Origin: Lentibacillus sp. CBA3610
GTDB taxonomy: Bacteria > Bacillota > Bacilli > Bacillales > Amphibacillaceae
DNA: 64,000 bases
Direction of reading: 5' to 3'
NCBI RefSeq assembly: GCF_013373365.1
Contig: NZ_CP035925.1
Location: 1,984,001-2,048,000, forward strand
Shown here in pieces: positions 53,307-62,027 of this stretch (positions are counted from its first letter, which is position 1; each line of letters opens with the position of its first letter). A model generated the notes under the pieces. The model saw nothing but the letters and a program-made list of their open reading frames with translations. It had not been told where the DNA came from and ran no database searches. A program made the translations under genes and the position numbers.

Positions 53307-54347
53307 TTATTCAGTTACAATCAGTTCGCCAATAGCTCCTTTATGAACATGTTCGAATTGATGGGTGACAAATGGATATGTCCCAGCTTCTTTGACTGTG
53401 AATTCTACTACTGCACCGCCACTCGCCGGTAATCCAACTGTTTGCATGCCTTCTTGGTGATTGGCAGGGTTCCCGTCAATGTATACATCATCAAACATAG
53501 TACCGATTACGTGGAAACTGCTGATTTCATTTGGTCCGACATTATTGATATAGAATCGTACCTTGTCACCAACTTTGGCTTCGAGTGGTTCATCAATTAA
53601 TGCGCCGACTGTACCATTTGTGTTAGGCTGATCTTCGTGAAGTGCTTTTGTCGAGAATACAACCTGGGATGGTTCTTCGTTTGTCATATTATCAAGATCA
53701 TTATATTTGTACCATTCGTTCTGGATGATTACATATTCCTGATCAACTTCATCATCTGTTGGATAGCCATCATCCGGTTGTACAATAATCACACCATGCA
53801 TGCCATTAGCAATATGGGACAGGACTGGATCTGTTCCACAGTGATACATGAATACACCAGGGCTTGATGCCTGATAAACAAACGTTCCATCTTCATTTGG
53901 GCCTACATCGGCATACCCTTTATCAGGTGCAGTGTGGACGGCATGAAAGTCCATACTGTGCGGAATGGATGGATCCATATTATCCAACGTAAAATGAATG
54001 GTATCGCCTTCGTTAACAACTACCACCGGACCGGGTGCTTCACCATTGAATGTCCAGGCTTTATAATTGTAGTCATCCTCAATCTCAATATCCGTAATCT
54101 GTGCTGTCATGTTAATGTAAACATCATCACCATCCCGTTCAATATCCAATGGGGTTGGCTCATGGTTTATCCCTTCATGAGCGGGGATAACCTCAGGTGC
54201 TTCCTCAGCACTTGCCCTCTCAACAGAATATTCCAAATCAGGTGATACATCTGTTTCAGATTCGGCATTTTCCCCTGAACAAGCAGATAACAACAACACC
54301 AAAACACTCAGACCAACAACTGCTTGAATCCCTAACCATTTGAACAT
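53307..54347 (-). CDS. nirK: Copper-containing nitrite reductase, lipoprotein
   Basis: Two-cupredoxin-domain enzyme of 346 residues reducing nitrite to NO. The signal peptide ends in lipobox LLLSAC (Cys23), then an acidic linker, so it is anchored outside the membrane. All ligands have counterparts: type 1 Cu His130, Cys170, His178, Met183 (PHSMDFH; YHCGTDP; SHIANGMHG); type 2 Cu His135, His169, His329 (FVTHQFEHVHKG); catalytic pair Asp133 and His279 (SSFHVIG). I start at 54347 (AGAGGTGG five bases before); an in-frame GTG at 54356 overlaps that site. FNR-like box upstream. Next to a CuA-type NO reductase candidate. Confidence 0.92.
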   Translation of the reverse strand: MFKWLGIQAVVGLSVLVLLLSACSGENAESETDVSPDLEYSVERASAEEAPEVIPAHEGINHEPTPLDIERDGDDVYINMTAQITDIEIEDDYNYKAWTFNGEAPGPVVVVNEGDTIHFTLDNMDPSIPHSMDFHAVHTAPDKGYADVGPNEDGTFVYQASSPGVFMYHCGTDPVLSHIANGMHGVIIVQPDDGYPTDDEVDQEYVIIQNEWYKYNDLDNMTNEEPSQVVFSTKALHEDQPNTNGTVGALIDEPLEAKVGDKVRFYINNVGPNEISSFHVIGTMFDDVYIDGNPANHQEGMQTVGLPASGGAVVEFTVKEAGTYPFVTHQFEHVHKGAIGELIVTE

Positions 54348-54451
54348 TTCAACCACCTCTTAATGTTGTTAGATAAGTACAACCATTCGGTCTTGTTTGG
54401 TCTTTGATTGTTATCTGCCTTATGCGAATGATTCACCCTATCTTTATCTAT

Positions 54452-54494
54452 AGTGTACGTTCATTGGCCTTGCATCCCTGTGATTCAAATCACT
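54452..54494 (-). promoter_or_regulatory. FNR-like site and -10 of nirK
   Basis: TGTGATTCAAATCACT (54479-54494) matches TGTGA-N6-TCACA but for the outer base. Its centre is 32 bp from a possible -10 TACACT, the spacing of a class II FNR promoter (site at -41.5). The rest of 54348-54645 shows no gene. Confidence 0.65.
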
Positions 54495-54645
54495 TAAATC
54501 ATGTTCATTTATGAACAATTTATGTCGCTATAAATATAGTGAAAAGTTGATATATCAATGGTTTAAAGTCTCATTTACACTATTGTCATTGTGAAAAAAT
54601 AGCATATAGTTTTTACATTTATTCTCATTTATATCTCATGTAAAA

Positions 54646-54689
54646 AACACTCCCCATTTCCTGATGAGCAAAGGAAACGGAAAGTGTTT
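54646..54689 (-). terminator. Terminator of the NO-reductase-like operon
   Basis: Minus strand AAACACTttCCgTTTCCTT ... AGGAAAtGGGgAGTGTTTTTT, just past the stop at 54697. Confidence 0.8.
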
Positions 54690-54696
54690 ATGAATG

Positions 54697-55257
54697 CTAA
54701 GGCGATGCTTCCGATTGATCAGCAAAGACATTCTGAAGCATATAGAGAATAAGACTGACTGTAATCACGAGGAAGCCCCAGCCTAATATTTCCTGATCAG
54801 ATTCCAAATAACTGTTGCAAACCCGGACAGGTGCCTCAATATAAATCCAGGCCAACAGTCCGAACATGGAAATGTAGTTAAAAATAATAAAACTTTTCAC
54901 TAAAGAACTGATCTTTTTCCAGCTATCCCGGAGCGGTATGCCAGCTAATAGCGGCAGACTGCCAAATTTGAACAGTTCCATGGACCACATCTCGAGCGAC
55001 CTGTCGATGTTTAATGGAATCATCCAGTAGGCTGTAATAAAAATGACAAGCAGGATACCGGCAATACCGTTTTCATTCCATTTGGTGAAAAACGCCTTAA
55101 ATCTTTCTTGGAAAACATCCGCCATCAGCCATCCGGACACGATCAAGAGCGGAATCTGGACAAGCATATGGGTTATCATAATCGATTCCAGCGTATTTCT
55201 GACAGGTGGGATGATCAGAAAAGCAAGCAAGATCATCCCATATAGAAAGTTTCGCAT
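54697..55257 (-). CDS. Membrane protein of unknown function in the nirK/NO-reductase cluster
   Basis: Protein of 186 residues with about five membrane helices (FLYGMILLAFLIIPPV; HMLVQIPLLIVSGWLM; GIAGILLVIFITAYWMIPL). ATG 55257 follows GGGGAGG; a longer frame to 55371 overlaps subunit I and lacks a ribosome site. It is the third gene after subunits II and I, 34 bp downstream. The MITHMLVQ segment vaguely recalls CtaG-type oxidase assembly factors, but I cannot assign it. Likely a maturation factor or small subunit of the heme-copper enzyme. Confidence 0.75.
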   Translation of the reverse strand: MRNFLYGMILLAFLIIPPVRNTLESIMITHMLVQIPLLIVSGWLMADVFQERFKAFFTKWNENGIAGILLVIFITAYWMIPLNIDRSLEMWSMELFKFGSLPLLAGIPLRDSWKKISSLVKSFIIFNYISMFGLLAWIYIEAPVRVCNSYLESDQEILGWGFLVITVSLILYMLQNVFADQSEASP

Positions 55258-55291
55258 TTGCCTGCCTCCCCGTACCGCTAAATCTATAGCA

Positions 55292-56758
55292 CTAAGCCAA
55301 CTGTTCTTTCTTGTAAGTGCCAGGAACTGTTTTGCTCCGAATTCTAATAAACCGTATGAAGTGAATGACAAATATGGCTACCGAAATAAATGCCAACACC
55401 CCGATAACACCACCAAATAATGCAGGGCCCATCCATTCCGGAATATGGGTTGCCCATCTTCTCGGTGTACTCAACACGCCGGATACAAGGAATGAACCAC
55501 TGAGCGCAGCTATGGAAACCGCATAACCGACAAAAGCGAATTTGTCAGCTGCGTTCGTTTTAATCGAACTATCCTGTTTAGCCAGATAATACATAAATCC
55601 AAAAATCATGGCACAGGCCCCCAGTGCCATATACATATGGAAGTGTCCCGGGACCCATTTCGTATTGTGCATGACCTGGTTGACGACAATCGTCGCATCG
55701 ACAATGGCCGGAACAACACCAGCTACCCAGCCGAACATCGACATGAAAATCAGACCTGAGCCTACATCCCACTTAATACCTGATTTATACACAATCATCA
55801 GCGCGCCATAAGCTGTCACCACAAGCACCGGCAAGCCATTGGCATGGGAAAGTGCCTGTCCCATAATCAACATCCATGTCGGCATAACAGAGTCCATCAA
55901 TAAATGATGCGTATAGATCAATAAGGTAAAGACAGTCGACATCGTCCAGGCAATCAGGAATACTTTGTTAACCGCCCACGTCCGCTTCGTATATTGCTGT
56001 AAAACTTCATAGACCGCAATGACGCCCATATAAATAATCGAATTTGCAAAAATATGGCCAAACGCGTACGTCAGATTTTTCGCCAGCAGCGGATCAACGG
56101 TAAATGCCGGATTAATGACATTGATAGCATTCATGATCAATACGGCAGCCCCGACGGTTAATGCGGTGACATTGATGATGACAACCATCGTACTGGCAAC
56201 AACGGTACTGGACGGCGCATCAGCCTCTGCTTTTTTTCCGCTTATAACATCCCAGCCCAGTCCTTTAGCCAAGCTGCCATAATTTTTTATAATCGCTCGA
56301 CCGGCGTCAAGGTAGAACAATAAAAAGCCAACACCTAAAATCAGCATACCGAATAAATACAGAAGGGCACCGATTGTTCCCCACGCATTTGCTGAAAGCT
56401 GCGGCAGCGGGTATAAGAATGTCCAGGAACTTGCATATTCAAATGAAAATACCCCAATGATGACCATGACAACACCAATCAGGAAAAATACCAGATTTGT
56501 CATCAATACGTTTTTCGATAAGTCCACATATTTACTTAAAAAATAAGCCATTATGCCTGCAGCCGCAAACGCAGAGGCCCCAACCATACCAGTGCCGTGT
56601 ATTGTAAGAATTTGGTAAAACGCAGCCGGTTGCAGATCGAGAACACCACCTTGTGATAAGAGCATTAAAATCCCAAATATTATCATGACAAGAATAATCA
56701 AACCGCCAGCTATCAAATAAGAAACAACGACATTATTACGGGATTTTACCGATTCCAT
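55292..56758 (-). CDS. Heme-copper enzyme subunit I, probable CuA-type nitric oxide reductase
   Basis: Membrane protein of 488 residues, about 12 helices. Low-spin heme ligands His54 (LTIHGTGMVG) and His374, high-spin heme ligand His372 (VPGHFHMYM), and CuB ligands His235, His284 and His285 (GHIFANS; YTHHLLMDS) are all present. Oxygen reductases have H-P-x-V-Y in helix VI, with Tyr cross-linked to His; here it reads H-I-F-A-N, so Asn239 replaces that Tyr. Loss of the Tyr, a CuA subunit II and nirK next door point to NO reductase of the Bacillus or related non-canonical classes rather than an oxidase. Good GGAGGTG ribosome site. Class assignment needs phylogeny. Confidence 0.85.
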   Translation of the reverse strand: MESVKSRNNVVVSYLIAGGLIILVMIIFGILMLLSQGGVLDLQPAAFYQILTIHGTGMVGASAFAAAGIMAYFLSKYVDLSKNVLMTNLVFFLIGVVMVIIGVFSFEYASSWTFLYPLPQLSANAWGTIGALLYLFGMLILGVGFLLFYLDAGRAIIKNYGSLAKGLGWDVISGKKAEADAPSSTVVASTMVVIINVTALTVGAAVLIMNAINVINPAFTVDPLLAKNLTYAFGHIFANSIIYMGVIAVYEVLQQYTKRTWAVNKVFLIAWTMSTVFTLLIYTHHLLMDSVMPTWMLIMGQALSHANGLPVLVVTAYGALMIVYKSGIKWDVGSGLIFMSMFGWVAGVVPAIVDATIVVNQVMHNTKWVPGHFHMYMALGACAMIFGFMYYLAKQDSSIKTNAADKFAFVGYAVSIAALSGSFLVSGVLSTPRRWATHIPEWMGPALFGGVIGVLAFISVAIFVIHFIRFIRIRSKTVPGTYKKEQLA

Positions 56759-56777
56759 TCATCACACCTCCATCATG

Positions 56778-57302
56778 TTATTCTGTTACCGTTAACTCCG
56801 CCGTCATTAAATGATGAGCCAAGCCGCAATACTCCATGCAGAGAATTTCATAGGTACCCGGTTCATCAAATGTTATATAAACTTCATTCGTGTACTCGGG
56901 CATCGCCTGGGTCTGCGTGAGTATATTCATATCCTCATCATAGATACCAAATCCGTGATTAACATCCTGGCTGGTTACATGAAATTCAATCGGCTCGCCA
57001 ACTTTAAATTCGGTTTGACTGATCTCCCAGCCAAATTGCAGTGCCTCCACATCAACGACGACCGGTTCTTCGTCTGCACTGTATACAGGCTGATTGTATG
57101 GAAGGTCTCTTAACGTATAAATCGATACCGCCAATAACAATACAATTAATGCTGCACCATAAAATGTACGCGCCTTGTACCACTTTTTCTTGATCGGTGT
57201 ATAATCACTTTTTTTCGTGGATTTCAGGGCGACTATACCAAACACCGCTGTAACAACCAGCATGAAAAACAGACTGACAACCCATGCAATTGTTTGTATC
57301 AA
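56778..57302 (-). CDS. Heme-copper enzyme subunit II with CuA site
   Basis: Protein of about 174 residues from a TTG at 57302, eight bases after AAAGGGGG; an upstream ATG at 57332 lacks a ribosome site. Two N-terminal helices (WVVSLFFMLVVTAVFG; YGAALIVLLLAVSIY) anchor an outside cupredoxin domain. The CuA motif is complete: His116 (VNHGFG) and CMEYCGLAHHLM with Cys155, Glu157, Cys159, His163 and Met166. It accepts electrons, probably from cytochrome c or quinol, for subunit I 19 bp downstream. FNR-like promoter upstream. Confidence 0.9.
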   Translation of the reverse strand: MIQTIAWVVSLFFMLVVTAVFGIVALKSTKKSDYTPIKKKWYKARTFYGAALIVLLLAVSIYTLRDLPYNQPVYSADEEPVVVDVEALQFGWEISQTEFKVGEPIEFHVTSQDVNHGFGIYDEDMNILTQTQAMPEYTNEVYITFDEPGTYEILCMEYCGLAHHLMTAELTVTE

Positions 57303-57359
57303 CTCGATGACCCCCTTTAAGATAAACTCCATTCAGAATAGATCTGTATAATCGGTTTC

Positions 57360-57402
57360 ATCATACGAGAAAAGCAGCCGCCTCCGAGTGATGTATATCA
57401 CT
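57360..57402 (-). promoter_or_regulatory. FNR-like site and -10 of the NO-reductase-like operon
   Basis: GAGTGATGTATATCACTC (57385-57402) is a perfect palindrome with the FNR half-sites GTGA-N6-TCAC. Its centre lies 31 bp from TATGAT (57365-57360), as in a class II FNR promoter. Confidence 0.65.
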
Positions 57403-57471
57403 CATTTAAGGTTATTTTTCGAAAAAACAGTTTTTTTAGTTTTTATGGTTACAACCATCTAAACAGTAAAA

Positions 57472-57504
57472 AAGCAGCAAGATACAATGAGTACCTTGCT
57501 GCTT
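57472..57504 (-). terminator. minJ terminator
   Basis: AAGCAGCAAG pairs with CTTGCTGCTT; minus strand continues TTTTTTACT. Confidence 0.85.
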
Positions 57505-57532
57505 GTTAAATTGAAGCAAATCCAGGATATAT

Positions 57533-58720
57533 TTACGCATACTTGTTTTCCCGATACCGATTTTGGGTTGTGATAATACCCAATTCATGATGATCTTCTT
57601 CATAAAGGGCACTTTGAACAAAACGTACTTCGCCATTATCACCGATTATTTCCAGTTTGAAGAACGCACCGCTTTCTTGCAGTGCATAATAAAATGCGTC
57701 CATATCAGCCACTTTTTTTCCGTTGACTTTTGAAATCGTTTCACCTATAGAAATGCCCAACCGGTCTGCCGATGTACCAGGGATAACGGCCAATACCTTT
57801 ATACCGCGTTCATGCTTGTTGAAAAGAGGAGCTTTTTCCTGATCCTTTAAACGATGCCGGTAACTGAAATACTCCCGTCCAACGATCCCGGTCATTACAG
57901 CTGCCAGCGACAGCCAGCCAATATACATACTGCCGATAACCAGAAACAGAACAACCAGACTTAAAATATGGATTGAATTGGCTAAACGTGATGCAGCCTT
58001 TTCGGGCAAATCCCCTTTCACAGCATGATTAAATCCAACGATAAACGGTACCAGCACAAGGCTATATGTTTCACCGCCCAATGAAAAATACGGCCAGAAA
58101 GAGGCAAAAGATGTAATCGAGCCACTGGGAATCAGGACAAAAAACGGGATCAGCGTCATTTTTTTAAGGTGATGCACACCTACCCATGTCCCCCTGCGAC
58201 CAGTCTCCAAAGCCGGAAATGTATCATTCCGGGTGTGCCGCTTTAATAAAAATGCCTCTGCCGTTAATAACAGAGCTAACAATAAACTCAGGGCAGTGAA
58301 ATTTGGAGCTTCGAATAAATCGGACGGAATAAATGACTGATAATCCAATACAAACGGTGACAATAACAGCAAAAAATACGTTACGCCAATTGTATAAGCC
58401 GGTGATAACATCGTTAAGCGAAGGGCCAAACTGAGTAAAATGGTCACACCGGTGATAAGGAAAATCGTTTCATACGAAAAAACCATGCCTGACCCAATTG
58501 TTATGATCGATAATAAAAAACCAACTATCAAAGAAACAAGCCACGTATTTTTCCATTCTGAAAAGATATCAAAAATCTTCAAACCAAACTGTTTACGTTC
58601 CATTTTGATTCGTTTATATCCAACTGCTATCAGTAAAATGACTGCCCAATACACAAGCGGGTTTAAAAAGAACCTTCCCAGGCCGTTTGCCAGTTCCATA
58701 AACCATGATTCTGCCACCAT
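57533..58720 (-). CDS. minJ: MinJ-like division topological protein with PDZ domain
   Basis: Polytopic membrane protein of 395 residues: about eight helices (LVYWAVILLIAVGY; LIVGFLLSIITIGSG) followed by a cytosolic PDZ domain near 300-375 (VLAVIPGTSADRLGISIGET, INGKKV-type loop). In B. subtilis MinJ bridges DivIVA to MinD. Start ATG 58720 behind AAGGTGA. Its place near ctpB and ftsEX is also that of B. subtilis minJ (yvjD). Confidence 0.85.
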   Translation of the reverse strand: MVAESWFMELANGLGRFFLNPLVYWAVILLIAVGYKRIKMERKQFGLKIFDIFSEWKNTWLVSLIVGFLLSIITIGSGMVFSYETIFLITGVTILLSLALRLTMLSPAYTIGVTYFLLLLSPFVLDYQSFIPSDLFEAPNFTALSLLLALLLTAEAFLLKRHTRNDTFPALETGRRGTWVGVHHLKKMTLIPFFVLIPSGSITSFASFWPYFSLGGETYSLVLVPFIVGFNHAVKGDLPEKAASRLANSIHILSLVVLFLVIGSMYIGWLSLAAVMTGIVGREYFSYRHRLKDQEKAPLFNKHERGIKVLAVIPGTSADRLGISIGETISKVNGKKVADMDAFYYALQESGAFFKLEIIGDNGEVRFVQSALYEEDHHELGIITTQNRYRENKYA

Positions 58721-58790
58721 GATCACCTTCTGTCATAACTTCTCTGATTCACTATATTCGATATCTATCGACGTATTTCCTGCAAATTAT

Positions 58791-58893
58791 AAGAAAAAAC
58801 GCTGACGCGTTTTTTCAGAGGCCAGAGGTCGGAGTCGGATTGGTAGAAATCGGCGAACCAGCCAATTTCAAGATTGAAAACGTCCCCTGAAAT
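58791..58893. repeat. ~105-bp hairpin-rich dispersed repeat, copy B
   Basis: Same module order as 42674-42777: AAGAAAAAACGCTGACGCGT, GCCAGAGGTCGGAGTCGG, GAAATCGGCGAACCAGCCAA, GATTGAAAACGTC. Same orientation; lies between minJ and ctpB. Confidence 0.8.
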
Positions 58894-58917
58894 GATATAC
58901 TTTTTTAACTTTTGAAA

Positions 58918-58948
58918 AGAAATCCGCGAGTACTACCCGCGGGCTTCC
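58918..58948 (-). terminator. Possible ctpB terminator
   Basis: CCGCG and CGCGG arms around GTAGTACT-type loop, then TTTCTTTTC on the minus strand, beginning right after the ctpB stop. Confidence 0.55.
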
Positions 58949-58951
58949 TGT

Positions 58952-60409
58952 CTAATTATATAAAACAGCCAACGCTTCTTCCATTTGCCGGTCATCTTCA
59001 CCATTACGGACATGATCAACGACGCTGGTTTCAATTGATCCTGCTGTTTCCTCATCCACTTCTCCGGTCACTTCCAGGTCATTGTCCGCTTGAAAGTTTT
59101 CAACGGCAGTTTCGGTCTGTTCACTGAAGTAACCATCCGTACGACCGGGATCATAACCTAATCCTTCCAGCATCACCTGGATATTCCCCACATCTTCTCC
59201 TGTCTCGTCAAAGGTAATAGGCTCCTCCACCTGAACAGGGTTTGTGAAGTAGTAGTCAGGCTGCTCGACGTTAACTGTAGGCTCTACACCATCTTCATGA
59301 ATCCATGTGCCTTCGGGTGAAAGCCATTTGAATAAGGTTAATTTGACCCTGCTGCCGTCATCCCCGACAGGTACAGCTTGTTGAACTGTACCCTTGCCAA
59401 AGCTGTTTGTTCCAACAACATCATAGCCTGCCTCTTTCATGGCGACTGCCAGAATTTCTGACGCGGAGGCACTTCCTTCATCTACAAGGACGCTGATTGG
59501 ATAAGGTTTTTTCTCATCTAATTCTGAATATGACTTTTCTGTCTCACCATTTTGACTTTCAATTTGAACATAAGGCATATCTTCCGGAATGAAATTTTTC
59601 AATACGCCTTCAACAGAGTCCAAAACACCACCCGGGTTGCCGCGCACATCAATAACCAGGCCTTCGATACCTTCATTCTCCAGTTCTTCCAGTTGCCCGG
59701 TGAAATGGTCTCCTGTATTTTCCGCAAAAGATGTTATTTCAATGACACCCGTTTTCTTTCCATCAATCGTTTCCACTTCGGAATAAACGGTTTCGACCGG
59801 TATGTCATCACGGACCAGGGTGACATCAAACGATTCCGAAACGCCGGACCGCTGGATTTCAATAACAACTTCTGTTCCTTTTTCACCGCGGATTTTTTCG
59901 ACCGCTTCATTCAAACTCAATCCTTCAACACTTTCACCATCAACACTTAAAATCTGATCATTCGGCCGCAGCCCTGCTTCTTCAGCAGGTGAATCCTTAA
60001 TCGGCGATACAATTGTGACCTGATCATTAACCATGCTTACTTCAGCACCAATTCCCTCAAATGATGATTCAATGGTCTCATTAAATTGCTCCATCGATTC
60101 AACATCCATATAGGAGCTGTACGGATCTTCCAATGAGGCAATCATACCTTGAATGGCACCCTCAATTAATTGGTTGTCCTCTACATCTTCCAAGTAATGT
60201 TCCTGAATTAAATTATAGGTTTGTGCCACTTTTTGCATGTTAGTCGGCGGATTGCCACTGTTCTGATCCGGCATTTCAGCTGATTGTTCAGGCGCTTGAT
60301 CCACTCCGGAGTCAGGCTGAGCCAGTGTTACCCCCAAGTATGCTCCTGCAAACCCCAATACCAGCGCACCAGCCAGAAGGAGTACGATATATAGCTTTTT
60401 CTGCTTCAT
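58952..60409 (-). CDS. ctpB: Carboxy-terminal processing protease (S41), CtpB type
   Basis: Secreted, N-terminally anchored serine protease of 485 residues. Signal anchor at 5-29, PDZ domain about 110-200 (EGIGAEVSM; AGLRPNDQILSVDGES), S41 core with Ser315 (GSASASEI) and Lys339, Gln343 (SFGKGTVQQ), and a peptidoglycan-binding domain near 410-465 (MLEGLGYDPGRTDGYF). In B. subtilis CtpB cleaves SpoIVFA during sporulation. Start ATG follows GGGGTGA. Confidence 0.92.
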   Translation of the reverse strand: MKQKKLYIVLLLAGALVLGFAGAYLGVTLAQPDSGVDQAPEQSAEMPDQNSGNPPTNMQKVAQTYNLIQEHYLEDVEDNQLIEGAIQGMIASLEDPYSSYMDVESMEQFNETIESSFEGIGAEVSMVNDQVTIVSPIKDSPAEEAGLRPNDQILSVDGESVEGLSLNEAVEKIRGEKGTEVVIEIQRSGVSESFDVTLVRDDIPVETVYSEVETIDGKKTGVIEITSFAENTGDHFTGQLEELENEGIEGLVIDVRGNPGGVLDSVEGVLKNFIPEDMPYVQIESQNGETEKSYSELDEKKPYPISVLVDEGSASASEILAVAMKEAGYDVVGTNSFGKGTVQQAVPVGDDGSRVKLTLFKWLSPEGTWIHEDGVEPTVNVEQPDYYFTNPVQVEEPITFDETGEDVGNIQVMLEGLGYDPGRTDGYFSEQTETAVENFQADNDLEVTGEVDEETAGSIETSVVDHVRNGEDDRQMEEALAVLYN

Positions 60410-60515
60410 TTTTTCACCCCAACTTATATATATTTACCTGACGTCTTGTCCATTCCAAAAGTCGAGGAAGACGATTAGATTAACCATTTATCCCTGTTTC
60501 TGCTATTATCTACAA

Positions 60516-60547
60516 AAAGGCATCACACCGTAATGTGCGATGCCTTT
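60516..60547 (-). terminator. Terminator of the M23 peptidase gene
   Basis: AAAGGCATCaCAC pairs with GTGcGATGCCTTT; minus strand continues with TTG after a T-run. Confidence 0.8.
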
Positions 60548-60593
60548 AATGATATAGTTTATGCAGACAAAATGCAATGACATGTGATTATTT

Positions 60594-61985
60594 TTAAGGG
60601 AGGTAACTTAATGGATTGGCTGAATTGCTTTTCGCGTTGTTCCAGTTACCTGTGTGAATTTCAAAATGCAGGTGCGGGCCTGTTGAACGGCCGGTATTCC
60701 CGCTTGCTCCTATGGTCTGTCCACTCGAAACTGATTGTCCCACTGAAACGGAAATGCTGTTCAGATGGGCATAAAGTGTCGTGTAGGAGGTTCCGTCAAG
60801 AAAATGACTTACCAACACAACGTTACCGTATCCGCTCATCGTACCGGCGTAGCTGACAGTTCCAGATGCAGCCGACTTAACCGGGGTGCCTATCCCTATT
60901 CCGTAGTCAATGCCATGGTGGAATGAGCCCCCACGATACTTATAGCCTGATGTGAGAGCACTTCTGCCGGCTGATAACGGATGGATGAACTTACCGTTGC
61001 CTGACGTTACCTGTTCAGGGGAATCACCGCTTGAGTTGTTGGTCGAGTTGCCGCCGGAATTTGAACTATTTTCTTCTTCCCTGGCAAGCTGTTCTAATCT
61101 TTCTTTCTCCTGCTTAGCTTCTTCCATAGCTTCCTGAGCCGCTGCTTCTTGCTGCTGCAGTATTTCCTGTTCGTCCTCCAGGCTTACCTTATAGCTTTCC
61201 AGTTCACTTTCCTCTTCTTCCAGGTCACCAAGCAAACTCTCTTTTTCAGACATTTGCTCGTCCAATTGTGATTTTAAGGATTCAAGGTCCTGTTTTTGAT
61301 CCTCAAGTGAAGCTTTTTTATCTTCCACTTCACCTTTCTTTTGTTCAACATCTTCTTTCTTACCTTCTAACTCAGCTTGCTTATTCTCGACTTCCTGTTT
61401 TTCCTGAACATGGGTTTCCATTATGTTTTTATCCTGGTCCATAATGGTATTAACTGCCGAAGATCTGCTGATAAAATCACCAAAACTTGTTGCTCCAAAA
61501 ATCACTTCTATGTATTTCGAGCTGCCCCCGTTGGATTGAATAGAACGAAGGCGGTCTTTAAGCATTTCCTCCCGTTGTTCAATTCGCTCTTGAAGCTCTT
61601 GAATCTCATCTTTTAATTGATCGATCTGCCCAGTTAATTCATCAATCTCATTGCTTAAATTATCAAGCTGTGAGTTCGTATCAGAAATTTCATCTTCTTT
61701 AGTTGCAATTTCATCCCTGGTATCAACCAACTCCTGGTCTATTGAATTAATTTCACTATTGACACTGTCCTGTTCATCAAGGTTTTCCTCGATTTTGTCT
61801 TCTGTTGCCTCTTTATCGCTCTGCAAATCAGACCGTTCTTCTTCTATTTCCTGTTGTTCATTCTGTTTATTTTGGATTTCCTGCTCCAGTTCATCGGTAC
61901 TTTGAGCTGATACACTCTGCATACCAGCTGCTCCTGTACCGAAAACCATAACTGTAGCCAATGAATAAGAAATAAATTTCCTCAT
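60594..61985 (-). CDS. Secreted coiled-coil M23 endopeptidase (PcsB/EnvC-like)
   Basis: Protein of 463 residues: signal peptide (cleavage after SVSAQ near 28), a long coiled coil about 30-300, rich in Glu/Gln/Lys (QNKQNEQQEIEEERSDLQSD), a Ser/Asn/Gly linker, and a C-terminal M23 zinc peptidase with ligands in FHHGIDYGIG and GPHLHFEIHTG. The layout is that of peptidoglycan hydrolases gated by FtsEX, here directly downstream of ftsE-ftsX. In B. subtilis the FtsEX-controlled enzyme CwlO has an NlpC/P60 domain instead, so a catalytic domain difference is notable. Confidence 0.88.
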   Translation of the reverse strand: MRKFISYSLATVMVFGTGAAGMQSVSAQSTDELEQEIQNKQNEQQEIEEERSDLQSDKEATEDKIEENLDEQDSVNSEINSIDQELVDTRDEIATKEDEISDTNSQLDNLSNEIDELTGQIDQLKDEIQELQERIEQREEMLKDRLRSIQSNGGSSKYIEVIFGATSFGDFISRSSAVNTIMDQDKNIMETHVQEKQEVENKQAELEGKKEDVEQKKGEVEDKKASLEDQKQDLESLKSQLDEQMSEKESLLGDLEEEESELESYKVSLEDEQEILQQQEAAAQEAMEEAKQEKERLEQLAREEENSSNSGGNSTNNSSGDSPEQVTSGNGKFIHPLSAGRSALTSGYKYRGGSFHHGIDYGIGIGTPVKSAASGTVSYAGTMSGYGNVVLVSHFLDGTSYTTLYAHLNSISVSVGQSVSSGQTIGASGNTGRSTGPHLHFEIHTGNWNNAKSNSANPLSYLP

Positions 61986-62027
61986 CTCGTTTCCCCTCTC
62001 TGCGGAATCTAAATGGTATGTCTCTAT

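Noticed and set aside
55292-57302. Ordinary ba3-type cytochrome c oxidase
   Set aside because: Subunit sizes and CuA would fit, but the helix VI Tyr is replaced by Asn and nirK with matching promoters is adjacent. Kept only as the alternative reading.
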